This document shows, piece after piece, positions 6,819-13,355 of a stretch of 17,783 nucleotides of DNA. The stretch's first letter is position 1; every line of letters begins with the position of its first letter. Origin of the DNA: UBA877 sp035506155 (GTDB lineage: Bacteria; Chloroflexota; Anaerolineae; Anaerolineales; Villigracilaceae); contig DATJPX010000096.1 of assembly GCA_035506155.1 (NCBI GenBank), positions 1-17,783 on the forward strand, given 5' to 3'. Under the pieces are notes generated by a model. That model was not told the origin of the DNA, searched no databases, and saw only the letters and a list, made by a program, of their open reading frames with translations. The position numbers and the translations under genes are program-made.

Positions 6819-7445
6819 TTATCCGCGGATCAGGAATATTCCGGCGCAGGCCGAAACCTGAAGGTATTCTACCTTGAACCCGGCCTTTTCCAAAGCGGGA
6901 ATCGCAGCCTCGGCGATCCAGTAGAATTCTTCCTCCCAGTCAGCGCCCATGGAGGCCTTCATTCTTTCGATGGCAACCGGGCCTGGGAAGGCAATGTCGG
7001 CGATGACCATCTGTCCGCCGGGAGCGAGGTGTTCCCGGAGCGATTGCAGGATGTGGAGTTTTTCATCCAATTCAAAATGATGGAAGACATAGGCAGAGAC
7101 GATCCGGTCGAAGGGACCTTCGAACTCAGGAGGAAGCGCGGCGCGCAGGTCGTGGAGGAGGAAGCGGGCCGCAGGGAGTTTTTGACGCGCCCGGGCCAGC
7201 ATCGCCTCGGAAAAATCCGTGCAGCACAACTCGCAGCCTTCCTTTGCGAACTGCATTGAGAGGTTGCCGGTGCCGGCGCCCAAGTCCAGCACCCGCATTC
7301 CGGGGCGGACGGCTGCCAGCGCGACCGCCTTCTCCAGTGTTTCCTGGTAGCCGTAGAATGGGAAACGATCGGCCGAAACCGAGTCGTCATAGGTTTCGGC
7401 CCAGTCGTCGAAATCCGCGGCGGGAAAACGGTCGGCGGGGGTCAT
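6819..7445 (-). CDS. Class I SAM-dependent methyltransferase
   Basis: A 208-residue Rossmann-fold methyltransferase. Motif I VLDLGAGTGNLS is at about residues 52-63, the acidic end of strand 2 in CCTDFSEAML near 75-84, and FDRIVSAYVFHHF (motif IV region) near 110-122, followed by LAPGGQMVIAD. The opening DFDDWAETYDDSV is typical of the small UbiE/YrrT-like group, whose substrates vary (menaquinone precursors, homocysteine metabolites and others), so none is assigned. Three ATGs (7454, 7451, 7445) are possible; 7445 is chosen because a TACAAT -10-like box (7458-7453) ends 7 bases before it, suggesting a leaderless mRNA, and no ribosome site is seen for any. It is the first gene of the minus-strand run and is divergent from the ferredoxin. 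Confidence 0.85.
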   Translation of the reverse strand: MTPADRFPAADFDDWAETYDDSVSADRFPFYGYQETLEKAVALAAVRPGMRVLDLGAGTGNLSMQFAKEGCELCCTDFSEAMLARARQKLPAARFLLHDLRAALPPEFEGPFDRIVSAYVFHHFELDEKLHILQSLREHLAPGGQMVIADIAFPGPVAIERMKASMGADWEEEFYWIAEAAIPALEKAGFKVEYLQVSACAGIFLIRG

Positions 7446-7452
7446 GGACATC

Positions 7453-7482
7453 ATTGTACAACAATCGGCCTGCACATGTCCT
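7453..7482 (-). promoter_or_regulatory. Possible promoter of the methyltransferase gene
   Basis: On the minus strand AGGACA (7482-7477) and TACAAT (7458-7453) are 18 bases apart. The -35 matches TTGACA at four of six positions. The predicted start of transcription is at or beside the ATG at 7445. It lies in the 79-base gap shared with the divergent ferredoxin. Confidence 0.45.
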
Positions 7483-7524
7483 CCATCCTGCCTTCATATC
7501 CGGTTCACAGCCGCCCGGTATATT

Positions 7525-7827
7525 ATGGATATGAAATTATTCCCCTTTCGCCGTCTCCGAGAAACGAAGTACATCCGGCTCTCGCCCCGCCAATGCCGGG
7601 GCTGCTGGGAGTGCGTGAATGCCTGCCCGGAAGATGTCTTCATCAAAAGCAACCTGGAACGCCGCCATCACGTCCATGTGAAGGATCCATCCGCCTGCAC
7701 CGGCTGCAAAAAGTGCGTCCGGGCGTGCGAATACGATGCGATCGTCTACACGTATGTCCCCGCCCCCAAGCGCGCCGCGAAGCCAAACCCGCCCGGCGCA
7801 GGCGATCAGGCCGAGGCTCCCGAGTAG
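7525..7827 (+). CDS. Small 2[4Fe-4S] ferredoxin
   Basis: A 100-residue (or 98-residue from ATG 7531) soluble ferredoxin. Numbered from 7531, cluster I uses Cys22-x2-Cys25-x2-Cys28-x3-Cys32 followed by Pro (CRGCWECVNACP). Cluster II uses Cys56, 59, 62 and 66 (CTGCKKCVRACE), where the usual proline is replaced by Glu. The 23-residue separation includes a basic HHVHV segment, and a proline- and alanine-rich tail follows residue 75. It probably carries electrons for a nearby or distant oxidoreductase; no partner enzyme is adjacent. No ribosome site precedes 7525 or 7531, and TATATT at 7519-7524 ends 6 bases before 7531, so the mRNA may be leaderless. The 3' end overlaps the convergent permease gene by 22 bp. 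Confidence 0.88.
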   Translation: MDMKLFPFRRLRETKYIRLSPRQCRGCWECVNACPEDVFIKSNLERRHHVHVKDPSACTGCKKCVRACEYDAIVYTYVPAPKRAAKPNPPGAGDQAEAPE

Positions 7828-8591
7828 CTGCGCACGCCCAGGCGCCAGATCAGCCGCGCTGCAACCATCAACAGGATTGCCAGGCCGAGGGCGCCCAGCA
7901 GGGTCAGCGGGGTGAGACGGGCGGTCAGCGCCTCGGCCGGGACGGTCACCGCGAAGGCGACCGGGACGAGGAAGGTCAGGCCGAGACGCAGCCAGTCCGG
8001 ATAGATGGTCACCGGCCAGCGGCCGGCCGCGTACAGGCCCTCGAACAGATTGACCAGCTCCCAGATGCGGATCAGCCAGAATGCGCTGGTGGTCAGGATC
8101 AGCCAGAAGCAGTAGATCATGATCCCGCCCAGAACCAGGGCAGCTAGGAAGGCCAGCGCCTGGCCCAGGCCGATCCGGGCCTGCATCTGGACCACGGCGA
8201 CGGCTAGCACCCCCAGCCCGACCAGGACGTCGGTCAGCTGCCAGAAGCGAAATTCGCGTACACTGATAAGGACCTGCCCATCGACCGGCTTGGTCAGGGC
8301 GAAGTCCAGCGAGCCATTCTGGATGTCGTCCATCAGACGTTGCATGTTGGGCTGGATGGCCGCGTGGATGACTCCGCCCATCAGCAGGTAGACGCCCATG
8401 ACGGCCAGCAGCTCAGGCTGGCTCCAGCCGCCCAGCTGACTGGTCTGGCTGAAGACCAGCCAAAGGCCGATCAGGCCGGTCGCCACGGCGATCAGGGACT
8501 GCAGCAATTGGATGAAGAAATTGACCCGGTATTGCAGCTCGTTGGCGATGCCGATGCGCAGGTGGCTCCAGATGAGTTTGAGAATTTTCAT
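7806..8591 (-). CDS. ABC-2 type exporter permease (COG4587/COG3694-like), subunit B
   Basis: A 261-residue membrane protein with about six hydrophobic segments: FFIQLLQSLIAVATGLIGLW (about 25-45), LLAVMGVYLLMGGVI, VLVGLGVLAVAVV, ALAFLAALVLGGIMIYCFWLILTTSAFWLI, LGLTFLVPVAFAVTV and a final LTLLGALGLAILLMVAARLIW. There is no ATP-binding domain. ANELQYRVNF near the N-terminus and DIQNGSLDFALTKPVD in the first cytosolic loop are typical of PF06182-like permeases, where the latter loop contacts the ATPase. ATG 8591 has CCGGAGA 6 bases upstream; a longer ORF from 8684 would overlap the partner gene. It is the last gene of the ATPase-permease-permease operon and probably pairs with the 8620-9423 product as a heterodimer. 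Confidence 0.88.
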   Translation of the reverse strand: MKILKLIWSHLRIGIANELQYRVNFFIQLLQSLIAVATGLIGLWLVFSQTSQLGGWSQPELLAVMGVYLLMGGVIHAAIQPNMQRLMDDIQNGSLDFALTKPVDGQVLISVREFRFWQLTDVLVGLGVLAVAVVQMQARIGLGQALAFLAALVLGGIMIYCFWLILTTSAFWLIRIWELVNLFEGLYAAGRWPVTIYPDWLRLGLTFLVPVAFAVTVPAEALTARLTPLTLLGALGLAILLMVAARLIWRLGVRSYSGASA

Positions 8592-8619
8592 GAAGATCTC
8601 CGGAAAGGGAGGCGTCCGA

Positions 8620-9423
8620 TTAATTTCCGACGGATGAGAAACGCCGGATGCCGAAATGCCAGACCAGGTTGACCAGAAGCACACCGGCCAGGATCCAGAG
8701 CGCCTGCATCCCCAACCCGGTCAGCAGCTCGGCGGTTGTCGGCTGGCCGACCAAGGCGTTGATCGGGAAGAAGAAGGTCCACTGGAAAGGCAGGAAGTTG
8801 GCGGCGTTCTGCACCCCGGCTGGCATGAGCGTCATCGGTACGAGCCGTCCGGACAGGATCAGCTCCAGGGCGAAGTACAGCTCGTAAATGGCGCCCACCC
8901 GGGTGGTCCAAAAAGCGATCATTCCGAGCAGGGCCAGCAGCATCGTCCGGATCAGGTAGGCGCCCCAGATGGAAAGGAAGAACACGAGCACCTGCAGCCA
9001 GGTCGGGTGGAGGACCGGCCTGAAGATCAGCGCCAGGATGGCCGCAATCGGCAGCCAGAGCACGATCACCACGAACTTCCAGCCCGCAAAATAGGCCACG
9101 TCGCCGTGCAGCGGGTGGATCGGGCGGAGCAGCTCTGCCGAGAGCTGGCCGCGCTGGATGCGCTCTTCCCACCCGTAAGGGGTAAAGACGATATTCATGT
9201 TGCGGACCAACGTCCAGACGATGTAATAGGCTGCCAGCCCACCGGCCGTGTATCCGCCGACCGTGCCGCCCTGCTGCCGCGCCACGGTCGACCAGACCAC
9301 CAGGTAGATGACCGGCTCGGCGACCATCCCGATCATGTAGAAGTAATTCTGCGCCCGGTACTGGAACTGGCTCAGCAGGGCGATCTTCATGTTGGTCAGG
9401 TAGAAATCGACATGGCGCTTCAT
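8620..9423 (-). CDS. ABC-2 type exporter permease, subunit A
   Basis: A 267-residue integral membrane protein with about six hydrophobic segments (near residues 25-50, 60-80, 115-135, 145-165, 170-195 and 235-258). It has the NxFYMIGMVAEPVIYLVVW opening and the cytosolic IQRGQLSAELLRPIHPLH loop that parallels the DIQNGSLDFALTKPV loop of its partner, so the two permeases are homologous. Its ATG overlaps the ATPase TGA by 4 bp (ATGA), showing tight coupling. The family exports drugs, lipids or unknown compounds in a few characterised cases; the substrate is not predictable here. The next permease starts 28 bases after its stop. Confidence 0.88.
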   Translation of the reverse strand: MKRHVDFYLTNMKIALLSQFQYRAQNYFYMIGMVAEPVIYLVVWSTVARQQGGTVGGYTAGGLAAYYIVWTLVRNMNIVFTPYGWEERIQRGQLSAELLRPIHPLHGDVAYFAGWKFVVIVLWLPIAAILALIFRPVLHPTWLQVLVFFLSIWGAYLIRTMLLALLGMIAFWTTRVGAIYELYFALELILSGRLVPMTLMPAGVQNAANFLPFQWTFFFPINALVGQPTTAELLTGLGMQALWILAGVLLVNLVWHFGIRRFSSVGN

Positions 9424-10406
9424 TTTGCCTCGGCGCTTTCCTGGCTGAAGACTTTCTCGATCACGTCCTCGATGGGTGGATCCTCGACCGTGAGGTCCTC
9501 GACTTTCTGTTCGGCCAGGATACGTGCGGTGACCTCCGGGGTTTTCTCACGGGGAATTCGCAGCGTGACGCGGCCGGCCTCCTGGCCGAGGACCTCGCCG
9601 TACTGGTGCCAGCTGGCGGTGCCGCCGGTCGTCACGCCGATGGTCTTGTAGGCCGAGAAGCGATCGAGCAGGACGGCCAGGTCGCCGTCGAACAGGAGCC
9701 TGCCGTTGTGGATGACGATGACCCGCTTGCAGAGCGCCTCCACATCGGCCATGTAGTGGCTGGTCAGCAGGACGGTCGCCCCGTTGCGCCGGTTGTACTC
9801 CTCGACGAAGGAGCGGATTCGCCGCTGCATGGTCACGTCCAGGCCGATGGTCGGTTCGTCCAGGAAGAGGACCCTGGGCCGGTGGAGCAGCGCCCCGATG
9901 ATTTCCATCTTCATCCGTTCCCCGAGCGACAGGTTGCGAACCGGTTTCTTGACCAAGTCCTTCACGTCCAGAAGCTCGATGAACTCATCCCGGGTTTTGA
10001 GAAATTCCGGGCGCGGGATCCCGTAGATGGCGCGCTGGAGCTCGAAGGAATCCAGGGCCGGGAGGTCCCAGGCCAACTGCTGGCGGTTGCCCATCACCAG
10101 GGTGATCTGGCGGAGGAAGTCCGCCTGGCGGCGGGAGGGCTGGAAGCCCAGCACGTCCGGCGCCCCGGAGGTGGGAAAGAGCAGGCCGGAGAGCATTTTG
10201 AGTGTGGTGGTCTTGCCGGCCCCGTTCGGCCCGAGGAAGCCGACCACCTCCCCCGGCTGGATCGTAAAAGAGATCTCGTCGACGGCTTTGATGGTATTGT
10301 AGGTGCGCTTGAACAGGCTGCGGGTGGCGGCTTTGAGTCCGGCTTCCCGCACCGGCACCTTGTAATGCTTGGCCAGACTGGTGACTTGAATGACAGGAGT
10401 TGGCAT
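9420..10406 (-). CDS. ABC exporter ATP-binding protein (COG4586-like)
   Basis: A 328-residue ATPase. Walker A GPNGAGKTTT is at 59-68, a Q-loop-like GNRQQLAW at 106-113, the signature LSLGERMKME at 159-168 (third-position Gly replaced by Leu), Walker B VLFLDEPTIGLD at 179-190 and the switch His217 in LLTSHYM. A basic insert before Walker A (about 13-40) and an accessory C-terminal domain of about 90 residues (from ASWHQYGEV) are typical of the COG4586 group that works with the two permeases here. ATG 10406 has GGGAAGG upstream and starts MPTPVIQV, as relatives do. A probable promoter with a Fur-box-like dyad lies at 10444-10488. Confidence 0.93.
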   Translation of the reverse strand: MPTPVIQVTSLAKHYKVPVREAGLKAATRSLFKRTYNTIKAVDEISFTIQPGEVVGFLGPNGAGKTTTLKMLSGLLFPTSGAPDVLGFQPSRRQADFLRQITLVMGNRQQLAWDLPALDSFELQRAIYGIPRPEFLKTRDEFIELLDVKDLVKKPVRNLSLGERMKMEIIGALLHRPRVLFLDEPTIGLDVTMQRRIRSFVEEYNRRNGATVLLTSHYMADVEALCKRVIVIHNGRLLFDGDLAVLLDRFSAYKTIGVTTGGTASWHQYGEVLGQEAGRVTLRIPREKTPEVTARILAEQKVEDLTVEDPPIEDVIEKVFSQESAEAK

Positions 10407-10443
10407 GCGAATCCTTCCCTGGAAATCGTCCTGCGATCGGACG

Positions 10444-10488
10444 GGCAATGATTTTCATCATTTTATCAGACCCCAAAATATCGGACCA
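10444..10488 (-). promoter_or_regulatory. Probable exporter promoter with Fur-box-like dyad
   Basis: On the minus strand a weak -35 TGGTCC (10488-10483) lies 17 bases from TAAAAT (10465-10460). Overlapping the -10 is a 6-4-6 dyad AATGAT-TTTC-ATCATT (10447-10462). The 19 bases at 10444-10462 match the classical Fur consensus at 13 positions by hand count. Predicted transcription start is near 10452, about 46 bases ahead of the ATPase ATG. Confidence 0.4.
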
Positions 10489-10510
10489 GCTTCAAATGAA
10501 TTCGTCCGGA

Positions 10511-10550
10511 AGCATAAAAAGCTCCCAGAAAAATTCCGGGAGCTTTTTTG
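10511..10550. terminator. Intrinsic terminator after the surface-protein gene
   Basis: AAAAAGCTCCC (10516-10526) pairs with GGGAGCTTTTT (10538-10548) around an 11-base loop that can pair further inside. Both sides end in A/T tracts, so it could stop transcription in either direction. It lies 22 bases beyond the surface-protein stop on the minus strand and insulates the exporter operon. The remaining bases of 10407-10571 hold only the exporter promoter. Confidence 0.85.
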
Positions 10551-10571
10551 GCTTGTAAGGAAGGATGGAAC

Positions 10572-11456
10572 TTACTTGCGCTTGCGGACCAGGCGGATGA
10601 TCAATACGATCACCACGATGATGATGGCGACGCACAGCAGGGCGCTCCCGACTGCGATCACCGCGGCCCAGATCCCGGCAATCTTGAGCTGTTGCCCGAC
10701 CTGACCGAGGCTGGGAATGCCCTGGGCCTTGCAGTAGGCTGTCAGCGGGTTGTCGCCGTGGTAAAGGACCACGCCGGTGCCGGAATCCTGCAGCAGCTTC
10801 GACCCGAGGGTGATCTCGTCCTGGCCGAGGCAGAGCAGCGGTTTGATCGAGTCGGTCAGGGAAGGCTCGCTGGAGGATGGCACGGCGGTTGTGTTCAGGT
10901 CGTCAAGCGAGTAGTTGTTCGTGATCGCCCAGACGGCCAGTTGCGCGCCCAGGTGTTCACTGGCCGACTCGGCGCCGATCGTTTCGCCCAGCTTGAGCAG
11001 GTCTCCCGTCGCCATTTTTCCGAGGCCGTAAACGTCATCCTTTTGGGGGGCGTGGTGGGTTTCCATGATACAAAAGGCGGCCAGGTCGCCCTCGACCATC
11101 TGGCCGGCGGGGGCATTGATGAGCGACGCGTCGACGACCATCAACGTCTGCAGGCTCGAATCGTTCGGATCGAGCAGCTGCCCGAATGGGAAGCAGATCA
11201 CCAGGTCCTTGGTGGTCAGGTTGGTGATTTGGTAATGGACCGGTTTGTGGTAGAACAGTTCGCCGTTGGCGACGAGACTGAGCTGGATCTGCTTCTTGTT
11301 CAGCGCCTGTCTGACCGGGATGCAGTTGGACGGGTTGGTGGGAGTGGGGGAGGCGGCCAGCCGGGGCGTTAGTCCCGCCGCGTCCGCCTGCCGGACGACC
11401 AAAAACGCGGCTGCGATGAATGCACCGACCAGTATATACCGATAAATTTTGGACAT
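10572..11456 (-). CDS. Secreted, C-terminally anchored protein with Cys-Gln thioester-like domain
   Basis: A 294-residue protein of unassigned function. It has a signal peptide (residues 1-27, hydrophobic IYRYILVGAFIAAAFLVV then QADAA), a Pro/Thr/Ser linker, a beta-rich part (50-125), a region with AAFCIMETHHAP (Cys129) and AQLAVWAITNNYS (Gln172), then a membrane helix (about 261-288) ending in RLVRKRK. This topology puts the body outside the cell. The Cys and the Q-x-A-V-W motif resemble those of surface proteins that form an internal Cys-Gln thioester (TED/TQXA type), although Ala replaces the usual Thr before Gln. Other cysteines are at 45, 88, 209 and 242. AAAGGAG lies 8 bases before the ATG. 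It appears monocistronic, with terminators on both sides. Confidence 0.8.
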   Translation of the reverse strand: MSKIYRYILVGAFIAAAFLVVRQADAAGLTPRLAASPTPTNPSNCIPVRQALNKKQIQLSLVANGELFYHKPVHYQITNLTTKDLVICFPFGQLLDPNDSSLQTLMVVDASLINAPAGQMVEGDLAAFCIMETHHAPQKDDVYGLGKMATGDLLKLGETIGAESASEHLGAQLAVWAITNNYSLDDLNTTAVPSSSEPSLTDSIKPLLCLGQDEITLGSKLLQDSGTGVVLYHGDNPLTAYCKAQGIPSLGQVGQQLKIAGIWAAVIAVGSALLCVAIIIVVIVLIIRLVRKRK

Positions 11457-11462
11457 ATATAA

Positions 11463-11515
11463 TCTCCTTTATCCTTTCTTGGGCGTATTTTACCCCTGCT
11501 CCGCTTCCAGGGAAA
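11463..11515 (-). promoter_or_regulatory. Probable promoter and ribosome site of the surface-protein gene
   Basis: Minus-strand TAAAAT (11492-11487) lies 17 bases from a weak TTTCCC (11515-11510). The predicted start near 11480 gives a leader of about 24 bases carrying AAAGGAG. The -35 falls inside the tail of the upstream gene's terminator. Confidence 0.4.
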
Positions 11516-11544
11516 TAAAAAACCCTGGGATATTGGTCCCAGAG
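11514..11544 (-). terminator. Intrinsic terminator after the glycosyltransferase-like gene
   Basis: On the minus strand CTCTGGGA (11544-11537) pairs with TCCCAGGG (11530-11523), one T-G wobble included, around a 6-base loop, followed by TTTTTTATT. It is 24 bases after the stop at 11568. Its sequence resembles the terminator at 10511-10550: both have AGCTTTTT-GGCTT on the plus-strand side. Confidence 0.8.
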
Positions 11545-11567
11545 CTTTTTGGCTTTCGATTCCCCGG

Positions 11568-12569
11568 TCATCCCGGGCGGAAGGCCTTTTTCAAGGCCGC
11601 GACAACCCGTTCCGCCCGGGCCTTGCCGATGAAGAAGTCCACATATCTTCGGATCTGGACCTTCACGGTCGTCTGCCAGGGTCTTGCCCGACGACCATCC
11701 CTGTATTTCTTCGGCCAGAGCTCCGGTGGGAGGAGCAATTTCCTGTATTCGCGGGTCCGTTCCTTCCAGACATCCTGGAAAGGTTTGACCGGATGATAGA
11801 GCTTGTTCCTGCGGGGACCCGTCAGGAAGAAGGACGGGCGGTATCGATACGTTTCGCCCGTCCGCTTGCCTCTCCAATCGATTCGGGGAGCGCGATAGAA
11901 CTTGTTCCGCATTCCCGGGGGGACGAAGTCGCCCACCCCGCCAAAATCTGCCAGGGAGCAGCCGTGCGCGTGCAGCAGCGAAGGAAGGACGACTTCCGAG
12001 TGCCCGCACCAGCCGTCCTGGTGGGCTGCACAAAGGAAGTCCAAGGCTGCATTCGAAACGCGCATGACCGGGTGGAGGCAGCGAATGCGGTCTTCCAGGG
12101 GGATCGAACGGGTCGGGTGGGTCAGGCTCCAATGGTTCCAATTTGGCACCTCCCGGTAGTGGAAGACGTGACCGGTCAGGAGGTCCGCCTGGAGGCGCGC
12201 GCACTCCACGAAAAAGGTCCGCCAGTTGCCTGAGAAGCGGACATCGTATTCGATCCACCAATAATGGGCGTAGTGGGGATGGGTTTTATAGAAATTCAGC
12301 AGGAGAAAATGGGCCGATCCGGGCAGGAGCGAGGCGGCGATCATCGGGTAGCCCAAGGCATCCAGGTCCCTGCGGCTTTGGTAGGATATATTCCCGATCC
12401 TGTATTTTTGCGCCAGGCCGTCGTCCTCCCCCTGGAAAATGAGCCAGGGCGTTCCCAACCCTTCGACTGCTCGTTCGATCTTTTTGTACTCGCGTAGAAC
12501 GGCGCGGCTCCAGAAATGGGTCACGAAGAGAAAGGCAGTGGAGGCTGGTTCGATTGGAGAGGCGGACAT
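11568..12569 (-). CDS. Unrecognised protein, possible GT-A-like glycosyltransferase
   Basis: I cannot name this 333-residue cytosolic protein with confidence. Visible features fit a GT-A-type glycosyltransferase: an N-terminal strand AFLFVTHFW (12-20), TPWLIFQGEDDG (40-51), a strand-acidic motif HYWWIEYDVRFSGNW (102-116) in which Glu107-Tyr-Asp109 sits where a DxD metal motif would, and GWCGHSEVVLPSLLHAHG (186-203), like the late acceptor or base motif of such enzymes. The C-terminus is basic (FIGKARAERVVAALKKAFRPG), which could place it at the membrane face. ATG 12569 is chosen because TATAAT lies 10 bases upstream; no ribosome site is seen. The longer ORF from 12857 overlaps the toxin gene and has an unconvincing arginine- and proline-rich start. 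Confidence 0.7.
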   Translation of the reverse strand: MSASPIEPASTAFLFVTHFWSRAVLREYKKIERAVEGLGTPWLIFQGEDDGLAQKYRIGNISYQSRRDLDALGYPMIAASLLPGSAHFLLLNFYKTHPHYAHYWWIEYDVRFSGNWRTFFVECARLQADLLTGHVFHYREVPNWNHWSLTHPTRSIPLEDRIRCLHPVMRVSNAALDFLCAAHQDGWCGHSEVVLPSLLHAHGCSLADFGGVGDFVPPGMRNKFYRAPRIDWRGKRTGETYRYRPSFFLTGPRRNKLYHPVKPFQDVWKERTREYRKLLLPPELWPKKYRDGRRARPWQTTVKVQIRRYVDFFIGKARAERVVAALKKAFRPG

Positions 12570-12579
12570 AAGAATTGCG

Positions 12580-12608
12580 ATTATATCAATCCGGGTAAAA
12601 CCGGTCAG
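12580..12608 (-). promoter_or_regulatory. Probable promoter of the glycosyltransferase-like gene
   Basis: Minus-strand CTGACC (12608-12603), 17 bases, then a consensus TATAAT (12585-12580). The -35 overlaps the toxin stop codon. The expected transcription start is only about 3-4 bases before the ATG at 12569, giving an almost leaderless mRNA. Confidence 0.55.
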
Positions 12609-12958
12609 CGAAAATCGTTCAGCCAGCGGACCTGGCCGTGCCAGTCCCCTTCGTCGGTTTCGGTCAGGACACGGTCGAGGGCGTGGATCAACTCCGCCAG
12701 CGTCCAGCGGGATTGGGTTGCCAGGAGGATGCCGGCGTGCCCGGGGTATTTTTTTGCCAGGATGAGGAAATCCCGGACGTTGAAAGTGAATAGGATGCGT
12801 CCCTGGGCGGTTGCGCCGAGCAGCTGGGCGCGATCCGTGGCATCGGAGGCGAGCCAATCGTTGGGCGTGCGAGTCACGTCGTGGCCGCGTTCCTGCAGGG
12901 TGTTGACCAGGGCCTTGAGCGAAGCATCCGCGTCCAGGTGGATGCGCGGTCTAGCCAC
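12605..12958 (-). CDS. DUF5615 PIN-like toxin
   Basis: A 117-residue PIN-like protein of the DUF5615 group, the likely toxin of a type II pair. PIN-fold ribonucleases use clustered acidic residues: here HLDADAS (Asp9 and Asp11), a middle DWLASDATD segment, and the C-terminal FTFNVRDFLILA, where the Asp of RDF matches the family's final acidic residue; HAGILLA follows as in relatives. RNA as target is inferred from the fold. The start is GTG 12958, which overlaps the antitoxin TAG by 8 bases, with GGAGCCGAAGG just upstream; it begins right at the family's usual N-terminus (ARPRIHLDAD). The longer ORF from 13075 lies inside the antitoxin and is not used. No separate promoter is seen, so it depends on the antitoxin's transcript. 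Confidence 0.82.
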   Translation of the reverse strand: MARPRIHLDADASLKALVNTLQERGHDVTRTPNDWLASDATDRAQLLGATAQGRILFTFNVRDFLILAKKYPGHAGILLATQSRWTLAELIHALDRVLTETDEGDWHGQVRWLNDFR

Positions 12959-13349
12959 CCTTCGGCTCCAAGCCGGATTCCGATTGGATGTCGGCGTCGA
13001 TTTCGTCGCGGTGGGCTTCGTAAAAGGCCTGGGCCTCGCGCACCTGGGCTTCCGGAACGCCATACTGATCGGCAATCTCCGCCGGGGAAAGCTTCCAGTC
13101 CCGCGCGGCGGCGACGACTGCCTGGACGCGTATGCCGGTGCCGCTCAAGACCGGAGTGGGGCGACGGGAGGCGCCGCGCCGGTAGGTGATGCGGGGAAAT
13201 TCCGGATCGTCCACCTGGGAGCGCAGCGCGCCGAGTTTCTCGGCCACCGCCCACAGGATGAACTGGTTGAGCGAGATACCCTGACGGGCAGCCCACTCCT
13301 CGGCTTCCTTCTTGAGTTGAAGGGGTAAACTAAGGGCGTATCTGGACAT
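12951..13349 (-). CDS. DUF433 antitoxin with N-terminal ribbon-helix-helix domain
   Basis: A 132-residue two-domain antitoxin. Residues about 3-42 (YALSLPLQLKKEAEEWAARQ, then GISLNQFILWAVAEKL) read as a ribbon-helix-helix DNA-binding unit: a short strand, then two helices. Residues about 50-120 (PRITYRRGA, PVLSGTGIRVQAVV, LSPAEIADQYGVPEAQVREA) are a DUF433 domain, which in other pairs is the whole antitoxin. The C-terminal tail probably wraps the toxin. ATG 13349 is chosen because it fits a promoter that puts the transcription start at or next to it, so no ribosome site is needed; an in-frame GTG at 13367 lies inside the promoter. The RHH unit is expected to bind the palindrome at 13366-13381 and repress its own operon. 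Confidence 0.85.
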   Translation of the reverse strand: MSRYALSLPLQLKKEAEEWAARQGISLNQFILWAVAEKLGALRSQVDDPEFPRITYRRGASRRPTPVLSGTGIRVQAVVAAARDWKLSPAEIADQYGVPEAQVREAQAFYEAHRDEIDADIQSESGLEPKGG

Positions 13350-13355
13350 AAGGAC

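Noticed and set aside
11035..12261. 408-residue minus-strand ORF
   Set aside because: It runs through the terminator and promoter between two real genes and is proline- and arginine-rich shadow sequence.
12516..13328. 270-residue plus-strand ORF
   Set aside because: It is antisense to the toxin-antitoxin pair and lacks motifs.
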